Assembly: GCA_020746875.1 (NCBI GenBank) | Contig: JAGTJL010000019.1 | Location: 1,364,001-1,428,000 of the forward strand | Source: Rhexocercosporidium sp. MPI-PUGE-AT-0058 | Lineage: Eukaryota > Ascomycota > Leotiomycetes > Helotiales | Direction: 5' to 3' | DNA: 64,000 bases | In this document: positions 34,835 through 46,025 of the stretch, one piece after another | Numbering within the stretch: position 1 is the first letter of the stretch | Layout: each line of letters opens with the position of its first letter | The notes under the pieces: model-generated | What the model saw: the letters and a program-made list of their open reading frames with translations, nothing else | Database searches by the model: none | What the model was told of the DNA's origin: nothing | Program-made: the position numbers and the translations under genes

Positions 34835-35629
34835 TTACGGCCTTGAAATAGGCCGTGTCCGATATGTTGTGTTGTATCTGGCGTTGACTTGGTCCAGTAC
34901 ACCATCAGTAACCTTCTTCCCGAAGTCTCTGCACCATTGTTTGATCTCCACGGCGCTCACTGTCTGACGACTATTGGCTAGAAGATACTGATGAAGATAA
35001 GAGACTGCGTCGGCAATATCATAAGACCTAGCATTGGACTCGCACAGCCGATTCAACTTTCCGCAGAATGCATAAGCCCATGGAGCTGCGTATACCACAA
35101 TTCCTCCCCTGGGACCTCTGTACTGGTGCACGATGACATTTTGCTGGAGCGCACTCTGAGCAAGACGTGCCTGAATGTCACGACCCATGAGTAGCTGGGT
35201 TGCATTATTGAACCAATTAGCGCCGATTTCCCCCCCCTGCGAGCGTTCGCTGTGCGCGGCTGACCGAGCTGCTTCGTGGATGACGGTATGGTCTGCAGCA
35301 GTGGGAGTAGCAAGGAAGAAGTCGACATCATGTGTGGAGCGTCTGGATTGGAGGTAGACAGTGTTTACTGCTCCTCCGACGGCCACCACGGTAGCATTGA
35401 CACCCCGTTGATCCAGGTACTGGCCCATATGGTGTAAGGCTCGAATGATGGTATCTCGGTCGAGCTCGAAGTCTTGGTGGGTGATGGGCCTGCCACTAGC
35501 ATCTCGGTATGTCGGTGGGACCGTGACGGGGCCCCCTGTTGGCATACTGGCAGTGTTCTGTCCTGGACGTTGGACTCGTCCCAGCCGGACCGGCTGAACT
35601 GGCTTTGGTTTGGAGTTCCCACAGCCCAT
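34835..35629 (-). CDS. Putative N-myristoylated protein with nucleotidyltransferase-like fold
   Basis: 264 residues, single exon. It begins MGCGNSKPKP: Gly2 with Ser6 and a basic stretch fits N-myristoylation, and Cys3 fits palmitoylation, so membrane attachment is inferred. Residues 11-50 are Pro-rich and probably disordered. The rest resembles the nucleotidyltransferase fold: VVAVGGAVNTVYL (82-93) followed by RRSTHDVDFFLA, giving the GG…DxD arrangement (Gly85-Gly86, Asp101, Asp103). SYDIADAVSYLHQYLL (202-217) resembles the late 'R.KDLADV..LL' helix of AbiEii/DUF6036-type proteins. The acidic pair needed for metal binding is present, but substrate and activity are unknown; it could be a fold relative without catalysis. 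It shares an 807-bp divergent intergenic region with the phosphoesterase. Confidence 0.75.
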   Translation of the reverse strand: MGCGNSKPKPVQPVRLGRVQRPGQNTASMPTGGPVTVPPTYRDASGRPITHQDFELDRDTIIRALHHMGQYLDQRGVNATVVAVGGAVNTVYLQSRRSTHDVDFFLATPTAADHTVIHEAARSAAHSERSQGGEIGANWFNNATQLLMGRDIQARLAQSALQQNVIVHQYRGPRGGIVVYAAPWAYAFCGKLNRLCESNARSYDIADAVSYLHQYLLANSRQTVSAVEIKQWCRDFGKKVTDGVLDQVNARYNTTYRTRPISRP

Positions 35630-36436
35630 GACGATGACTGTTGCAACGTTAGCCTGGCTTAATGCGATGCTTTAAGGCTCACCTAAATAACAATGACTTT
35701 AGTCTCAGCTGGCTTAGTTCAAGAGACGTGAAGGAGGTTGGGCGTGGATCTGGGTTGGCTACGAGTTTTATAGATAGACGTTGCCGCCACGCTTATTACT
35801 ACGAATTTCCATGAGCCTTATTACATCTAGTTGGTTGCCTGTTTCACATTTCACAGTTGGATGCCGATGCATCGTTAAGCGCCGGCTTCGATCTCGATGT
35901 CAGAAAGGTCATAATTATGGCTAGCGCTTCATAAGTCGGCCAACCAGACATGAAATAAAAATAGTTATATAGAAATAATAAAATAGCTCTTTAATGCTCT
36001 GCAGCATCGCCTTACTAGGTGTGGCATAGAAAATTCGCAAGCGCTAATCGTTGTTTCAGACGGTTGTACGCGCGACAAACCGAAATGGCCTTACCCTCAG
36101 CCGCGACACACCCCCTCAGATTTTGGACTTCTTCGAAACTAAAATAGCTTTGCAAGGTTGGAACCCGCTATCTTCCCCATTTCACGACGCTCTGAGTGGT
36201 CGAAAAAGCTATAGGTTAACATCTACATATCTATCAGGTAACCTCGGTGGGGGCTTGCATACTACACAAGCATACTACCTGTCACTGGGGCTGGCGCCGC
36301 CCACCAAGGCCAGAAATGGCGCGGCGCTAAGGTCTTGAGTTCATCCTTGAATCAATACAACCACCGTGACGAATCGACGTCTTGATCATACACGTGACAA
36401 GGCGATTCAGCATTCCGATAGAACGATTAATTCGTC
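35630..36436. other. Divergent intergenic region, no convincing gene
   Basis: Holds the start regions of the minus-strand nucleotidyltransferase-like gene and the plus-strand phosphoesterase. A short AT-rich patch lies around 35,950-36,000. A 95-codon open frame at 36,051-36,338 has no recognisable motif and is not called. CACGTGAC at 36,391 lies 46 bp before the phosphoesterase ATG. Confidence 0.55.
36391..36398 (+). promoter_or_regulatory. CACGTGAC E-box-like site upstream of the phosphoesterase gene
   Basis: The same octamer as at 33,929, 46 bp before the ATG at 36,437. Candidate bHLH site by motif and position only. Confidence 0.3.
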
Positions 36437-37390
36437 ATGCCACCTCGGCTTCAGATATCCGCTCCGCTTGCCTTAGCGGTGGCTCCTCCTCCCACGGCAT
36501 TTTGGCAATTCAAGTCTAATCCATCGCGCTTCATAGCTAATCGGCTTTATGCGCATCGGCGGCGCATTGCATCAACACTGCCGACGCGTTCATCAACAGC
36601 GGCGGCGGGTCCAGTAGACGACGCCAGGGCTTTGATAGCGTTGGTCTGCATCTCCGACACGCACAATAGCACCCCGTCTGGAATCCCCGATGGCGATATT
36701 CTCCTGCACGCCGGCGACCTGACCGATAAAGGCACCTTTGCAGAGCTCCAGGCTCAACTGGACTGGATCAACACGTTGCCGCATCCGCACAAGGTTGTCA
36801 TAGGCGGGAATCACGACACCCTCCTGGACGAAGAATTCATCACTAACCATCCCTATCGAGTCGAGCCTGGCGACATTGGCCGCCGACATCAACTCAATTG
36901 GGGCAGCATTACGTATCTAAACGGGAACTCCACAACGATCACTGTCCGGAAGCGCAGCCTCACATTCTTTGGGTCGCCTCTTACCCCTCAGTGTGGCACC
37001 TTTGCGTTCCAATACCTGCCGATACGGGACGTTTGGAAGGATCGCATACCGGATGGAACGGATATCGTTTTGACCCATGGGCCGCCAAAGGGACATCTAG
37101 ACCTTGGAGGGAAGGGATGCGAGTGGTTGCTGCATGAGCTGTGGCGGATCAAACCGCGTGTGGTAGTGTTTGGCCACATTCACCAAGGCAGGGGACGGGA
37201 GGCTCTAACGTGGGACTCGATCCAAAACGGATACGACTTCCCCGGCTTTTTGAAGGTTGTGATCATGGCACTGGCATTGGGTTGGAGCTGGGCTGGGAGT
37301 ATATTCGGGAGAAGAAGAACAGCGAGGACGGTACTTGTTAATGCAGCGGTAGGAGATAATGAGGAGCCTATGAAGGTCATACACGTCTGA
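36437..37390 (+). CDS. Calcineurin-like metallophosphoesterase (MPPED1/2-like)
   Basis: 317 residues, single exon, no RIP signs. The metal-binding motifs of the family are complete: CISDTHN (71-77; Asp74, His76), LLHAGDLTD (89-97; Asp94), VIGGNHD (121-127; Asn125, His126), VLTHGPP (211-217; His214) and VFGHIHQ (244-250; His247, His249), followed by VNAAVGD near 301. Spacing and the short C-terminal strand match fungal proteins related to animal MPPED1/MPPED2, two-metal phosphodiesterases; the substrate is unknown. The N-terminal 60 residues are rich in Arg, Ala and Ser and poor in acidic residues, which could be a mitochondrial presequence. A hydrophobic stretch at 272-290 lies between the last metal ligands and the final strand, an insertion that may touch a membrane. 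ATG context is CGTCATGCC. Confidence 0.9.
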   Translation: MPPRLQISAPLALAVAPPPTAFWQFKSNPSRFIANRLYAHRRRIASTLPTRSSTAAAGPVDDARALIALVCISDTHNSTPSGIPDGDILLHAGDLTDKGTFAELQAQLDWINTLPHPHKVVIGGNHDTLLDEEFITNHPYRVEPGDIGRRHQLNWGSITYLNGNSTTITVRKRSLTFFGSPLTPQCGTFAFQYLPIRDVWKDRIPDGTDIVLTHGPPKGHLDLGGKGCEWLLHELWRIKPRVVVFGHIHQGRGREALTWDSIQNGYDFPGFLKVVIMALALGWSWAGSIFGRRRTARTVLVNAAVGDNEEPMKVIHV

Positions 37391-37688
37391 ATGATCCCTA
37401 GCTAAGTTTTAATCTGCGTGTCTCGCGCTGTCGAAGACCAAACAAGTATAGAGATCCGCGCTTTCTATGGCCTTGTTCACGATGAAAATGTCAAGAAACG
37501 GATGTTACTGTGAACGGCAGGGCTTTTAAATCTTTGTAGATGGCTTGTCCAAACAGAAAGACACTGCTACTATTATAATATTGTAATAGTATCCTTTCTT
37601 GCTCTCTTATTAAATTCTATAAGTTAAGGAAATTGTTATATAAATTACATAATATACACGTGATTAATCTGGGATTAGTATTTAGTAC
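37391..37688. other. Island-to-repeat transition
   Basis: Downstream region of the phosphoesterase gene; composition turns AT-rich from about 37,560. No gene or terminator element is recognised. Confidence 0.5.
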
Positions 37689-37916
37689 TCAGGTAACATC
37701 CAGCTTAGTATTATAATACTCCCTCCCTTGTAAGTCCAAAAACCGAATTGTCTTTGAATAGTAAGACTGTACAGATCGATTTATCCTTAAATTTAATAAT
37801 AAGTAAGGCAGTAAAGCGTGTTTTAGAGCTTTAATACTGCCTTGTATCGTCGTTGTAATAGCTTGGCTTAAATTATAATGAGTCTTATAAAAATAAGCTA
37901 TTATAATTCTCACCAA
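37689..37916 (-). pseudogene. Unrecognised 75-codon open frame in AT-rich DNA
   Basis: A minus-strand open frame with mixed residues (…ITTTIQGSIKALKHALLPYLLLNL…LDLQGREYYNTKLD). It looks protein-like rather than low-complexity, so it may be a transposon fragment, but I cannot assign a family. No similar segment was noticed elsewhere in the window. Confidence 0.3.
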
Positions 37917-38228
37917 TATAATCCTAATAAAGCTATAGTATATAGCTTAGTTAATAAAAAAAGGAATAGTAATACGTTATAATTATAAATATTAAAGGCG
38001 GATTTATTTATAATAAGGATATAAAGGTAGAAAGGAAGGAATTTGCGAGTCGAGTTTATTTAGTATTACTTAGTATTTATTATAAGTGAGCGGTAGAAGG
38101 GTCTTGGCGAACCCGAGTATTTGCTGGGGGTAATAACTTGTTAGTTCCTTTTGTTAAGTATAATGTACTTTGTATTAATTAAGATAATAATCTAGAAAAA
38201 GGATATTAAGTTCGTTAAATAGGAGATA
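37917..38228. other. AT-rich repeat-like DNA, no gene seen
   Basis: No motif or terminal repeat was recognised. It ends with AGATA (38,224-38,228), the left target copy of the solo LTR that follows. Confidence 0.45.
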
Positions 38229-38412
38229 TGTGGTATAGAAGTGGATTAAAGCACTGCGAGCAGTTTAAATTAAATTAAAGTGATTAATTTTTATTCTAAT
38301 TATAAGAGGAAATTAAGAAAAACACGTATTCTCTTGAAGGCGGTCTACAGTAGCAGAACTTAATTAAGTTACGTGTAGTACTAAAGGAGCAGCTGCCCGT
38401 GCCTATACAACA
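38229..38412 (-). mobile_element. Solo LTR of Copia family A with target duplication
   Basis: 184 bp from TGTGGTATAG to CCTATACAACA, inverted relative to A1. AGATA occurs immediately on both sides (38,224-38,228 and 38,413-38,417), so this is a genuine insertion reduced by LTR-LTR recombination. It fixes the ends of the family A LTR. RIP damage is mild. Confidence 0.93.
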
Positions 38413-38726
38413 AGATATTTAAAAGGGTATATAACTGGTGTATATTTATTTAAGTAAGAAAAGAGATAAAAGTAATTTAAATATATCGCGCACTAGCGCA
38501 GCTCTTTACTTTAGTGCATGCTTACGTAATTATACTAAGTATATATATTTAGTTCTTAACTTTTCTCTTTGAGAAATGATGCTTAATTTAATTAATTTTT
38601 AAATAATAATCTACTAATTAGTCTTTTTAATAAGGTTTGTTCTAGAGGATCTTTCTTTCGCTTACTTATAATAATAAAATTCTCTTGGATCGAACTTATT
38701 AATTAATAACCTTTTAAATATACTTC
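38413..38726. other. AT-rich DNA between two family A LTRs, no gene seen
   Basis: No recognised coding or terminal-repeat structure. It separates the solo LTR from the 5' LTR of A2, which lies in the opposite orientation. Confidence 0.45.
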
Positions 38727-40970
38727 TATTGTATAAGCACGGGCAGCTGCTGTCTTAGTATTCTACATGACTTAATTAAATTCTGCTATTATAGACCGCT
38801 TTCAGGAGAATAACTAATTCTTTTCATTCTTTTTAAAATTAAAATAAAAATTAATTACTTTTATTTAACTTAAACTACTTGCAGTACTTTAATTACTTTT
38901 ATATTATAATTATAAGCCTTATTAATAAAGCTATGAAGTTAGTACATCAGCAAAAAAGTTGGCGGACGCCTAAAAATCAAATCCGCCATTTTCGCCATTT
39001 TCGTTATTTTCGCTAAAAGGCCGCCTTTAACGCTTAAAGCCGCCTTTTTAAATTTTAATCGGTCGCTAGTATTAAAAGCGCCAGTTTATTTTAATATACG
39101 CTAAGCCTAATTAAGTAATTTTTATAAATATAATTTAAACGTTAAAATATTATAAATTTTTTTAAAAAATATTTTAGCGTTTTTTTATTAATCGAATCCG
39201 GTTAAATTAGCGTTATTTTTAATTTTCGCTTATATTTCGTCGAGCACGTCCTGAAAACTAATCTCGCTAAAGCTCTCACGCTATAAATATCTACGCTAAA
39301 AAAATTATAATAAGAAAATCGTTCGTTTCGGGTAAATTATATGCGCACGCTAGCCGGCCCTAGCCCTAATCGGGCGTTATAAGAGGCATATTTATTATTA
39401 TTATATTATTAATATTATTAATACTTTTATAAACTTTATTAATATATTAAATAAAATAAAATAATTAAGCCTTACTTTTAAAAGTAAGGTTATAATACGC
39501 TAGTTTATTTAGGCGCTTTCGGCGCTTTCGACGCTTTTTACGCCTTTGGCGCGCTTTTAATTTATTATAGTAAGAAACTGTCCCTAAAATTTTCGATATA
39601 TAACTTTGGCTCTAAAAGCGCCATTCTGGCGCTTTTGGCGCCGTTAGCGGACGTCCGCTTCTCGATTTTTTTGCAGATGTATTCTTCTTTTTATACGCTA
39701 TTAATTTAAATAAAGCTTATAAAGTAAGTTTATAAATAAAAAGTATTTATTATACGTTATAAAGTTTTCTATTTTATTATAAAATATAATTTATATTATT
39801 ATTTTTTATTAATTTCTTTATTTTACTTTAAACAAGTATAAAAGCCGAGTAACTGAACTCGATACTTCTCTAGTTCTTCTTTTCTTATCGAATACTCGGA
39901 ATTCTCGAGAGCAATTCCTTTATTATAATAATTTTAATTTTAATTTTTTTTAATAATCGAACTCTTAATTATAATAAGCCTATTTAAACCTTTTAATAAA
40001 CCTTACGTTATTAATTATTCTTAATCTTTTCAACGCCGAACTGAAGCCTTTATTACTAAACGATTTAAGAATATAATAAAATAAAATAAACTATTAAGTA
40101 TAACTTTTAAGCTTAATTAAAGTAAAACAAATTTACTCGCGATTTTATGAAAAAAAAAAAGCCTTAAGCCGAGCGTATTATTACCGGCAAAAGATATAAT
40201 TAAAAATATAACTTTAATATATACTCCTTTTATAAGAGAATACGTACAAAAGCTTGTATAATAAACAGAAAAAACTCGAGTTTATAAAGTAGTTTATAAG
40301 TAAATTTAAAAAATAATTAATCTTTTTATTTATTAAAGAGTAATTAAGGAATGCGAGAACGAGCAAGCTCGTATAAAGAAGAAGTAATTAATTAAAATAA
40401 TAAATAGAAACTTTTAATTAAAATTATAAATTCTTTAATTACTCTTTTAGATTTTTAAAAGAAATTACGCTCTTTTAAAAACAAATATTCGTATGCTAAT
40501 ATAATATACTTATAAAAAGAAGCTCGCTATTATTAAAGTAAAGCCAGTTAATCTTAAGAAATAGTCTAAAAAATAAAAAGCGGCTTATTAAAATATTCTT
40601 TTATACGACTTATCGGACGTTAAAAGACCGCTAGTAATACTTAACTTATTAAAGTAATATAAGAGAATCTCACACCGGAATAAGAGCGTGAACGGCACTT
40701 TAAATTATTAAAAGATAATGCTCTCGAGGTAGTAAATTAGTATTCCTCATTTAATTATATTAACTAATTATTTGTTTTTAATAAGGAATTACTTATAGCG
40801 TTTACATAAAAAAATAATAAGCTTATATATTATTTTTAAAAGAAGATTAAATATTCTTATAATTCTGTCGGTTTAACGAAATCAATTACTAAATACGCGA
40901 GTAAATACTTGCTCGTATAAGCATTACTTTTACTATTGTAAGATTATCGATTATTACAGACTTCGGTATT
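38727..40970 (+). mobile_element. Copia family A copy A2, 5' part only, RIP-degraded
   Basis: 5' LTR 38,727-38,908 (TATTGTATAAGCACGGGCAG… to …TTATATTATA), then internal DNA homologous to A1 7222-8600 (leader and gag), interrupted by a MITE at 38,945-39,679. Homology stops at CGGTATT near 40,970, equal to A1 about 8597; unrelated sequence follows. Gag frame stops are more numerous than in A1. Confidence 0.85.
38945..39679. mobile_element. 735-bp MITE-like element with TA target duplication
   Basis: Ends are CATCAGCAAAAAA… and …TTTTTTTGCAGATG, inverted repeats with a second matching block GCGGACG further in. TA is duplicated (38,943-38,944 and 39,680-39,681). The insertion can be checked against A1, whose uninterrupted site AAGTTAATATTCTT lies near 7250. 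It is non-coding. The interior is unusual: short GGCGCTTT/CGCC-type repeats near both ends (around 39,010-39,080 and 39,510-39,640) around an AT-rich middle. TA targeting suggests a Tc1/mariner-related non-autonomous element. Confidence 0.85.
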
Positions 40971-42395
40971 TATCAGGAGTGGAATCTACTATAAGGAGGG
41001 TCGAGGGCTTTACGGAAGGTTTGCAGGCTTAATACAGATCACGTATTAAGATCTTTATTTATTTACTTCGGAAGGAAGTAAAAAGGATTTAAAAAGCTAG
41101 AGATTAGTTTGAATTATAATTAATATATTCTAAACGTTTCGAATAGTAATTCTTTATTATTTAAACTTTATATTTTTATTTCTTTATTTATACGAAGATA
41201 ATTCGTTATTTATTCAAAGCTTTTATAAAGCAATTATAATAATTAAAAATAAGAAGAAAAAATAGCTTTAATAATAAAAAAGATATCGGACAAATGTAAA
41301 GCAGGCTTTTAATAATTCAAGAGCTTTACGATTAACGTAAAGAGCAAGAGTTTAAAAGATGTATTTAAGTAAGCGTTACTTTTTATAAGAAAGGACTGTA
41401 ACTTAAATATATATATACGTGAGTACTTACGAGAGCATATATATAATTAATAGACTGCGCTAAGGCGCGATATACTCTTATAATAAGGCTCCGTTATATA
41501 AATAAGCCTTATTATTTAAAAGCGCATAAGTAATCGAGAGATATAATATAAGCTCCTCGAGTATATATATTAGTTTTTAATAAAAGTATAACGCCGAGTA
41601 ATAAATTAATACTCTTAAAATATTATAATAAATGAAAATATTAATACGCGCTTTAAAAATATAATATGCAAAGATTCTATATATCGATATAAGTAGTTTA
41701 TTAAGCAATTAATATTAATAATAAATAAGAATATAAATACGTATTCAGATTATATATAATTAAATAAATAAGATTTAAATATATAATTAAGCTATAGTAA
41801 TTAAGTAAATAAGATTTTAATTATTGTATTTAACGCGTGTAAATCGCAAGTTTTAAAAATAAAGCTAAAGTAAGATTTAATTTACAATTAAGATCTCGTG
41901 CCGTCTCGTCTGATTATTAAGTTATTAAACTGTGATTAATGAATTTAATCTTTTTAAAATAATTATTATATATAGCAGGAAGCCGTAATAATATAAGCTA
42001 GCCTCTTATTAGCTTATATAATACGCCGCCTTCCGAGTTAATAAGTTTATTATTAGTTTAAGCGTCCCGTATTATAATAGCGCGATCACGATTATCCTTA
42101 AAAATATATAAATATCGACTTTTATATTATTATAATTAATTTTAACTTAATATTAACGTACTTTATACTCGCGTGCTTACCTACTTACTTATTTCTTTCT
42201 TTTATCTTTTAATTTTTTTAATTTTTTTAATAAATTTTCTTCGATTATTAATTATACTTTTTAAAGCTTTTAAAGCAGCGATTACGCGTATTAATAATCA
42301 AATCGCAGCTCGCTAAGCAAATTCTTTTTCAATTCAATTTCTTAACTTCATTTTTTAAATAATCTTATTATTATTGAATTAATCGCTAATAATTA
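40971..42395. other. AT-rich repeat DNA, unresolved
   Basis: Begins TATCAGGAGTGGAATC, which could be a RIP-changed LTR start (TG to TA), but I found neither its end nor a target duplication. No protein motif was identified. Confidence 0.4.
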
Positions 42396-43978
42396 CGAAG
42401 GCGAGCCGATTTGAAAACCGTCCATTTTGATTTGTGCAGTAGCCGAGCAAATTTATAAACATTCCCTACTAAAATTTCTGCCCCGCGTCACAATTATTAA
42501 TATCTTTCTTTTAAATCAATATAATAAGGAAATACGCGACTAATATTAATAAAGCTATCTTTTTAACTTATTTGTAATACGTTTATCAAGCTAAAGCTAC
42601 TCAGAAAGCTAATTTAGCTAAATCAACTGCGACAAATATTAAGAATACTTCCGCTAAAGTGCTTATTCAATACGACGAGCAAGGCTTTCTTCCTCTAACG
42701 ATTCAATAATAAGTGGAAGAAATACGACGGAAAGCCGGTAGCGGAGCAAAGCTAAAGATCTTTGACAAAGAGATTACGAACCTCTTAAAAGCTTATACAG
42801 TAAATAAGAAACAGCAAAAGAAGCTGTAATATATTATTACGACGGAAGAGAGCTTTTTTGATTTCTACCGCAGTACGATTAAAAAGAAACTAAAAGCTCG
42901 TAGCCTTCGCAGATTAAAATCGACAAAGAAGCTTAGTCTTACCGAGCTTCAAAGACGCCAACAATATAAGATTACTCTCTCACGAAAAGATTAAGGAATT
43001 AAAAAGTAGCGAAAAGTTATCTTCTTAGACGAGGCTTTAATAATCGTCTCAGCAAAACGTAAAATACAAAAGATTTCTCGATTAAAAAAGGATATAGAAC
43101 GATATTATCCTAATTGCATTAAACGGCGGTATAACAACTACTCAGAAGTAATGTTTTAGGGATGCTTTACGTACGACTGCAAAAGCCCTTATCATATTTA
43201 TTACCCCGAAACCGATCAGCAAAAGGAAGATAACCAAAAGCGAATAGACTAAATCAACAATAAAGAATAAGAAGCTAAATGCCGCGAGTTATTTAATATA
43301 TAAGAAAAAGAAAAGGAAAAGAAGTAAGATACGTTAAAGCAGAAATAGCTAAAAAAGAGACCTTCATAAGAAGTCTATTAAGAGTCGCATAAATTTAAGA
43401 AAAGGCCGTCTCATGGAAGAGTTAATAACTTGCGTTATATTTACAAAGTACTTAAGCTTTATTTAATTCCTTTTTGGAAAAAGCTTATAATCTAATGTTA
43501 CGATCTTAATATTTTTAAAAGCGATCAACTTCCGTATCTTTTCCAATAAGATAATACTCTTTTATACTTAAGTAAATAAACTCAGCGAAAGCTTAAGAAA
43601 GCAGGAATTTCTTTATTAGAGCATATCGGTAATTCTGCTAATATAAACGCAATTAAAGGAGTTTAAATGCCAATCCGAATAGCAATTACAAGAAATTAGA
43701 ATGCTCCTCATACTATAAAATAGACCGAAAAAGCGTGGAGAGCAGAATAGGATAATTTCCCTCAAAAGAGAATTCGGGCATTAGTTATTAGGCAAGCAGC
43801 TATTAATACTCTTATTTTAAAATATAAAAGTAGAAACGAGTTTTATAATTAATATTTCAATTTAATAGAAATTATTATAATAAAGTAAGTATCTTTAGTA
43901 TTCTAGATTTTAGTATTCTTAAGCTCGCGTGTTAAGCCAATCGGCAAAATGGACGGATTTCAAATCGGCTCGCCTTAG
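42396..43978 (+). mobile_element. Tc1/mariner DNA transposon, full length (1,583 bp), RIP-degraded
   Basis: The inverted termini share AAGGCGAGCCGATTTGAAA and CCGTCCATTTTG, with TA flanking both ends (42,394-42,395 and 43,979-43,980). A plus-strand transposase remnant fills the interior. The termini keep a high GC content although the coding part is AT-enriched. Confidence 0.9.
42640..43850 (+). pseudogene. Tc1-like transposase (DDE_3 type) remnant
   Basis: The plus-strand frame reads KARSLRRLKSTKKLSLTELQ (HTH region), KVIFLDEALIIVSAKR (first catalytic Asp kept), ERYYPNCIKRRYNNYSEVMF-GCFTYD, HGRVNNLRYIYKVL, LFQ-DNTLLYLSK (second Asp kept; FQQDNAPSH-type box) and LLEHIGNSANINAIKGV, where the third acidic residue is Lys instead of Glu/Asp, as G-to-A change would give. 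More than ten stops, mostly where Trp or Gln is expected. Family assignment rests on this box order. Confidence 0.87.
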
Positions 43979-44795
43979 TATATTATAAGATCTTAAAAAT
44001 AAATTGGATAATTAAGAAGTATTTAATAATAAGCTTATTAATAATCTTATTAATAATCCTTCTTTTGCTTATTCAGTCGTTAAAATAAATCCTAAAAATA
44101 ATTAATAATATTTGTTTTGCGTAAAAATAAAAATACGCTTATTAATAATTCTAATAATAAGTTAATTTTCTTTTAATCTTCTTGTGCTAAGCTAAGCTTG
44201 CTATTTAAGAAGACTTTTAAGGGTTCTTTTAATACATTATTATTATTAATTATATTAAATAAAAGCGTTATTATATTAAATAAAAATAGCTTTTAATATA
44301 CTTTTTTTATTTTATACGTCTCGCGTCTTAATTCGACTCCTTTTCTGTCAGGGGGGCTACTCGCTCCTTCTACACCTTCCGCATATGAGGCTTAACCTTA
44401 TATATAAGAGCTTGCGGCTCTTCTGAACTTGCTTTATAAGTTTTAATTAATATAATACTTTTGCTTTTGCTCTTTGCTTTTAGTTATCTTATGACATTCT
44501 GGAACTTCTCTTTTAAGTAGCTTAGCAAAAGGAATAATTATTCGGCATTAAATCCGTGTTTAAGCCTAAACTCCCTTTACTAAAAGCCACGGCAAAGCCG
44601 CGGCTGGACACCGAGTCAAGCATTAAACTAGCGGCCTTTATTAATACGATCGTCGAGGGAGCGAATACCTAGAGCTGTTATTAACCTAAAAGCGGTTAGA
44701 CGACTATTTTAATTTTAAAAACGGGAGTTTAATACTTATTTAAAAAGCGAGCTATTGACTAACGCCTTAGAGCTTAGTATTATTGTCGGTATAAC
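43979..44795. other. AT-rich DNA with a small GC-richer patch, no gene seen
   Basis: A GC-richer stretch near 44,345-44,395 and another near 44,590-44,640 stand out, but no open frame or named motif was found. This is the left target flank of Copia B; ATAAC at 44,791-44,795 is its target copy. Confidence 0.45.
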
Positions 44796-44987
44796 TGTAC
44801 CGGGATATATAACAACGAAGTCACTTAAATAAATATCGATATTATTAAGTGATTTCAAAGGTATTATAAAGTGTGTTCTTTTAAAATAAGAGTAAAGCTC
44901 CTTATATACCGGTCCAGAACCCCACCGAAACCCCATCGTTTCGGCCCTAAGCTAAAGTTTTATATTAATAAAAATCCCTACGGATTA
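44796..44987 (-). repeat. 3' LTR of Copia B (192 bp)
   Basis: Direct repeat of 55,298-55,489. A 66-codon minus-strand open frame covers much of it, without a recognisable domain; I treat it as a chance frame in an LTR. Confidence 0.82.
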
Positions 44988-45311
44988 ATATAAGCAAAAC
45001 TTCTTTTAAAAAGACAATAAGAGTTATAAACGTAAAAGAAAAGAATATATAAAGAAGTAAGGAATAAAATATATTAAGGAAAAAGGCCGTAATAATAGAA
45101 TAAAAGAGCCGAACTCTATTAGTAAATAATAAATGACTAAACGAGGAGCTCGGCTAGCCATTAAAGTGTTTATTATTATTAATTAATTATAAATATAAAG
45201 AGAAATCTCCCTTAGGAATCGACTTAATCTCTTAAGTAATTATATTAATAAAGTCTATATCCCTGAATTATCGATTTATATAAAAATAAAATATTAATAA
45301 ATTCTATAGAT

Positions 45312-45454
<143 letters not shown>

Positions 45455-46025
45455 GTTATTATTAATTTAAGATTAATTTAGTATCGATTTAATAATAATT
45501 TAGATATTAATAAATAATATAATATTAATTCCCGTTCTTATCGGTGCCCTCCGGGCTACCCACCGTATGTGCTGCCTTCGCTGCGCCCGCCTTATGACGA
45601 CGATTTCGTCATATAATTACCTCTTTTATAATAAAAAGAGGAAGAAATGCGCTTATTATATAAAATAAAAGATTTCTTACGTTTTTATAAATTATAAAAT
45701 CTTAAAATTAATTCCGAAAATAATCTATAAAGGCTCCGTATTTAATATATAACTTAGTTTTTTTAATACGTAAGTAAGGAGTTCTTTACCTTTTCCGCTG
45801 CCGTAATAATAAAAAATAAAGCTATTATAATCGCTGCCGCGACTGAAATCGATTTTATTTACTTAATTGCCTTAGCGGAGGCGCTAAAGACTGAAAAGAA
45901 GGCGTTAGTAGCGTTATTAAAGGAGACTCGTATTCTTCGTGGAAAAGTATTTAATTTATTAAATAACGTTAATATAAATACTTTCGATTTTAATTTAATA
46001 TTCGATTAATATTAACCCTTAAAGG

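Noticed and set aside
36051..36338. 95-codon open frame upstream of the phosphoesterase
   Set aside because: No motif, mixed low-complexity composition, and it lies in a divergent promoter region; likely chance.
40971..41320. Solo LTR starting TATCAGGAGTGG
   Set aside because: The start looks like a RIP-changed LTR but no end, pair or target duplication could be shown.
44736..44936. 66-codon open frame as a gene
   Set aside because: It lies mostly within the Copia B LTR; the other LTR does not keep a meaningful protein, so chance is more likely.
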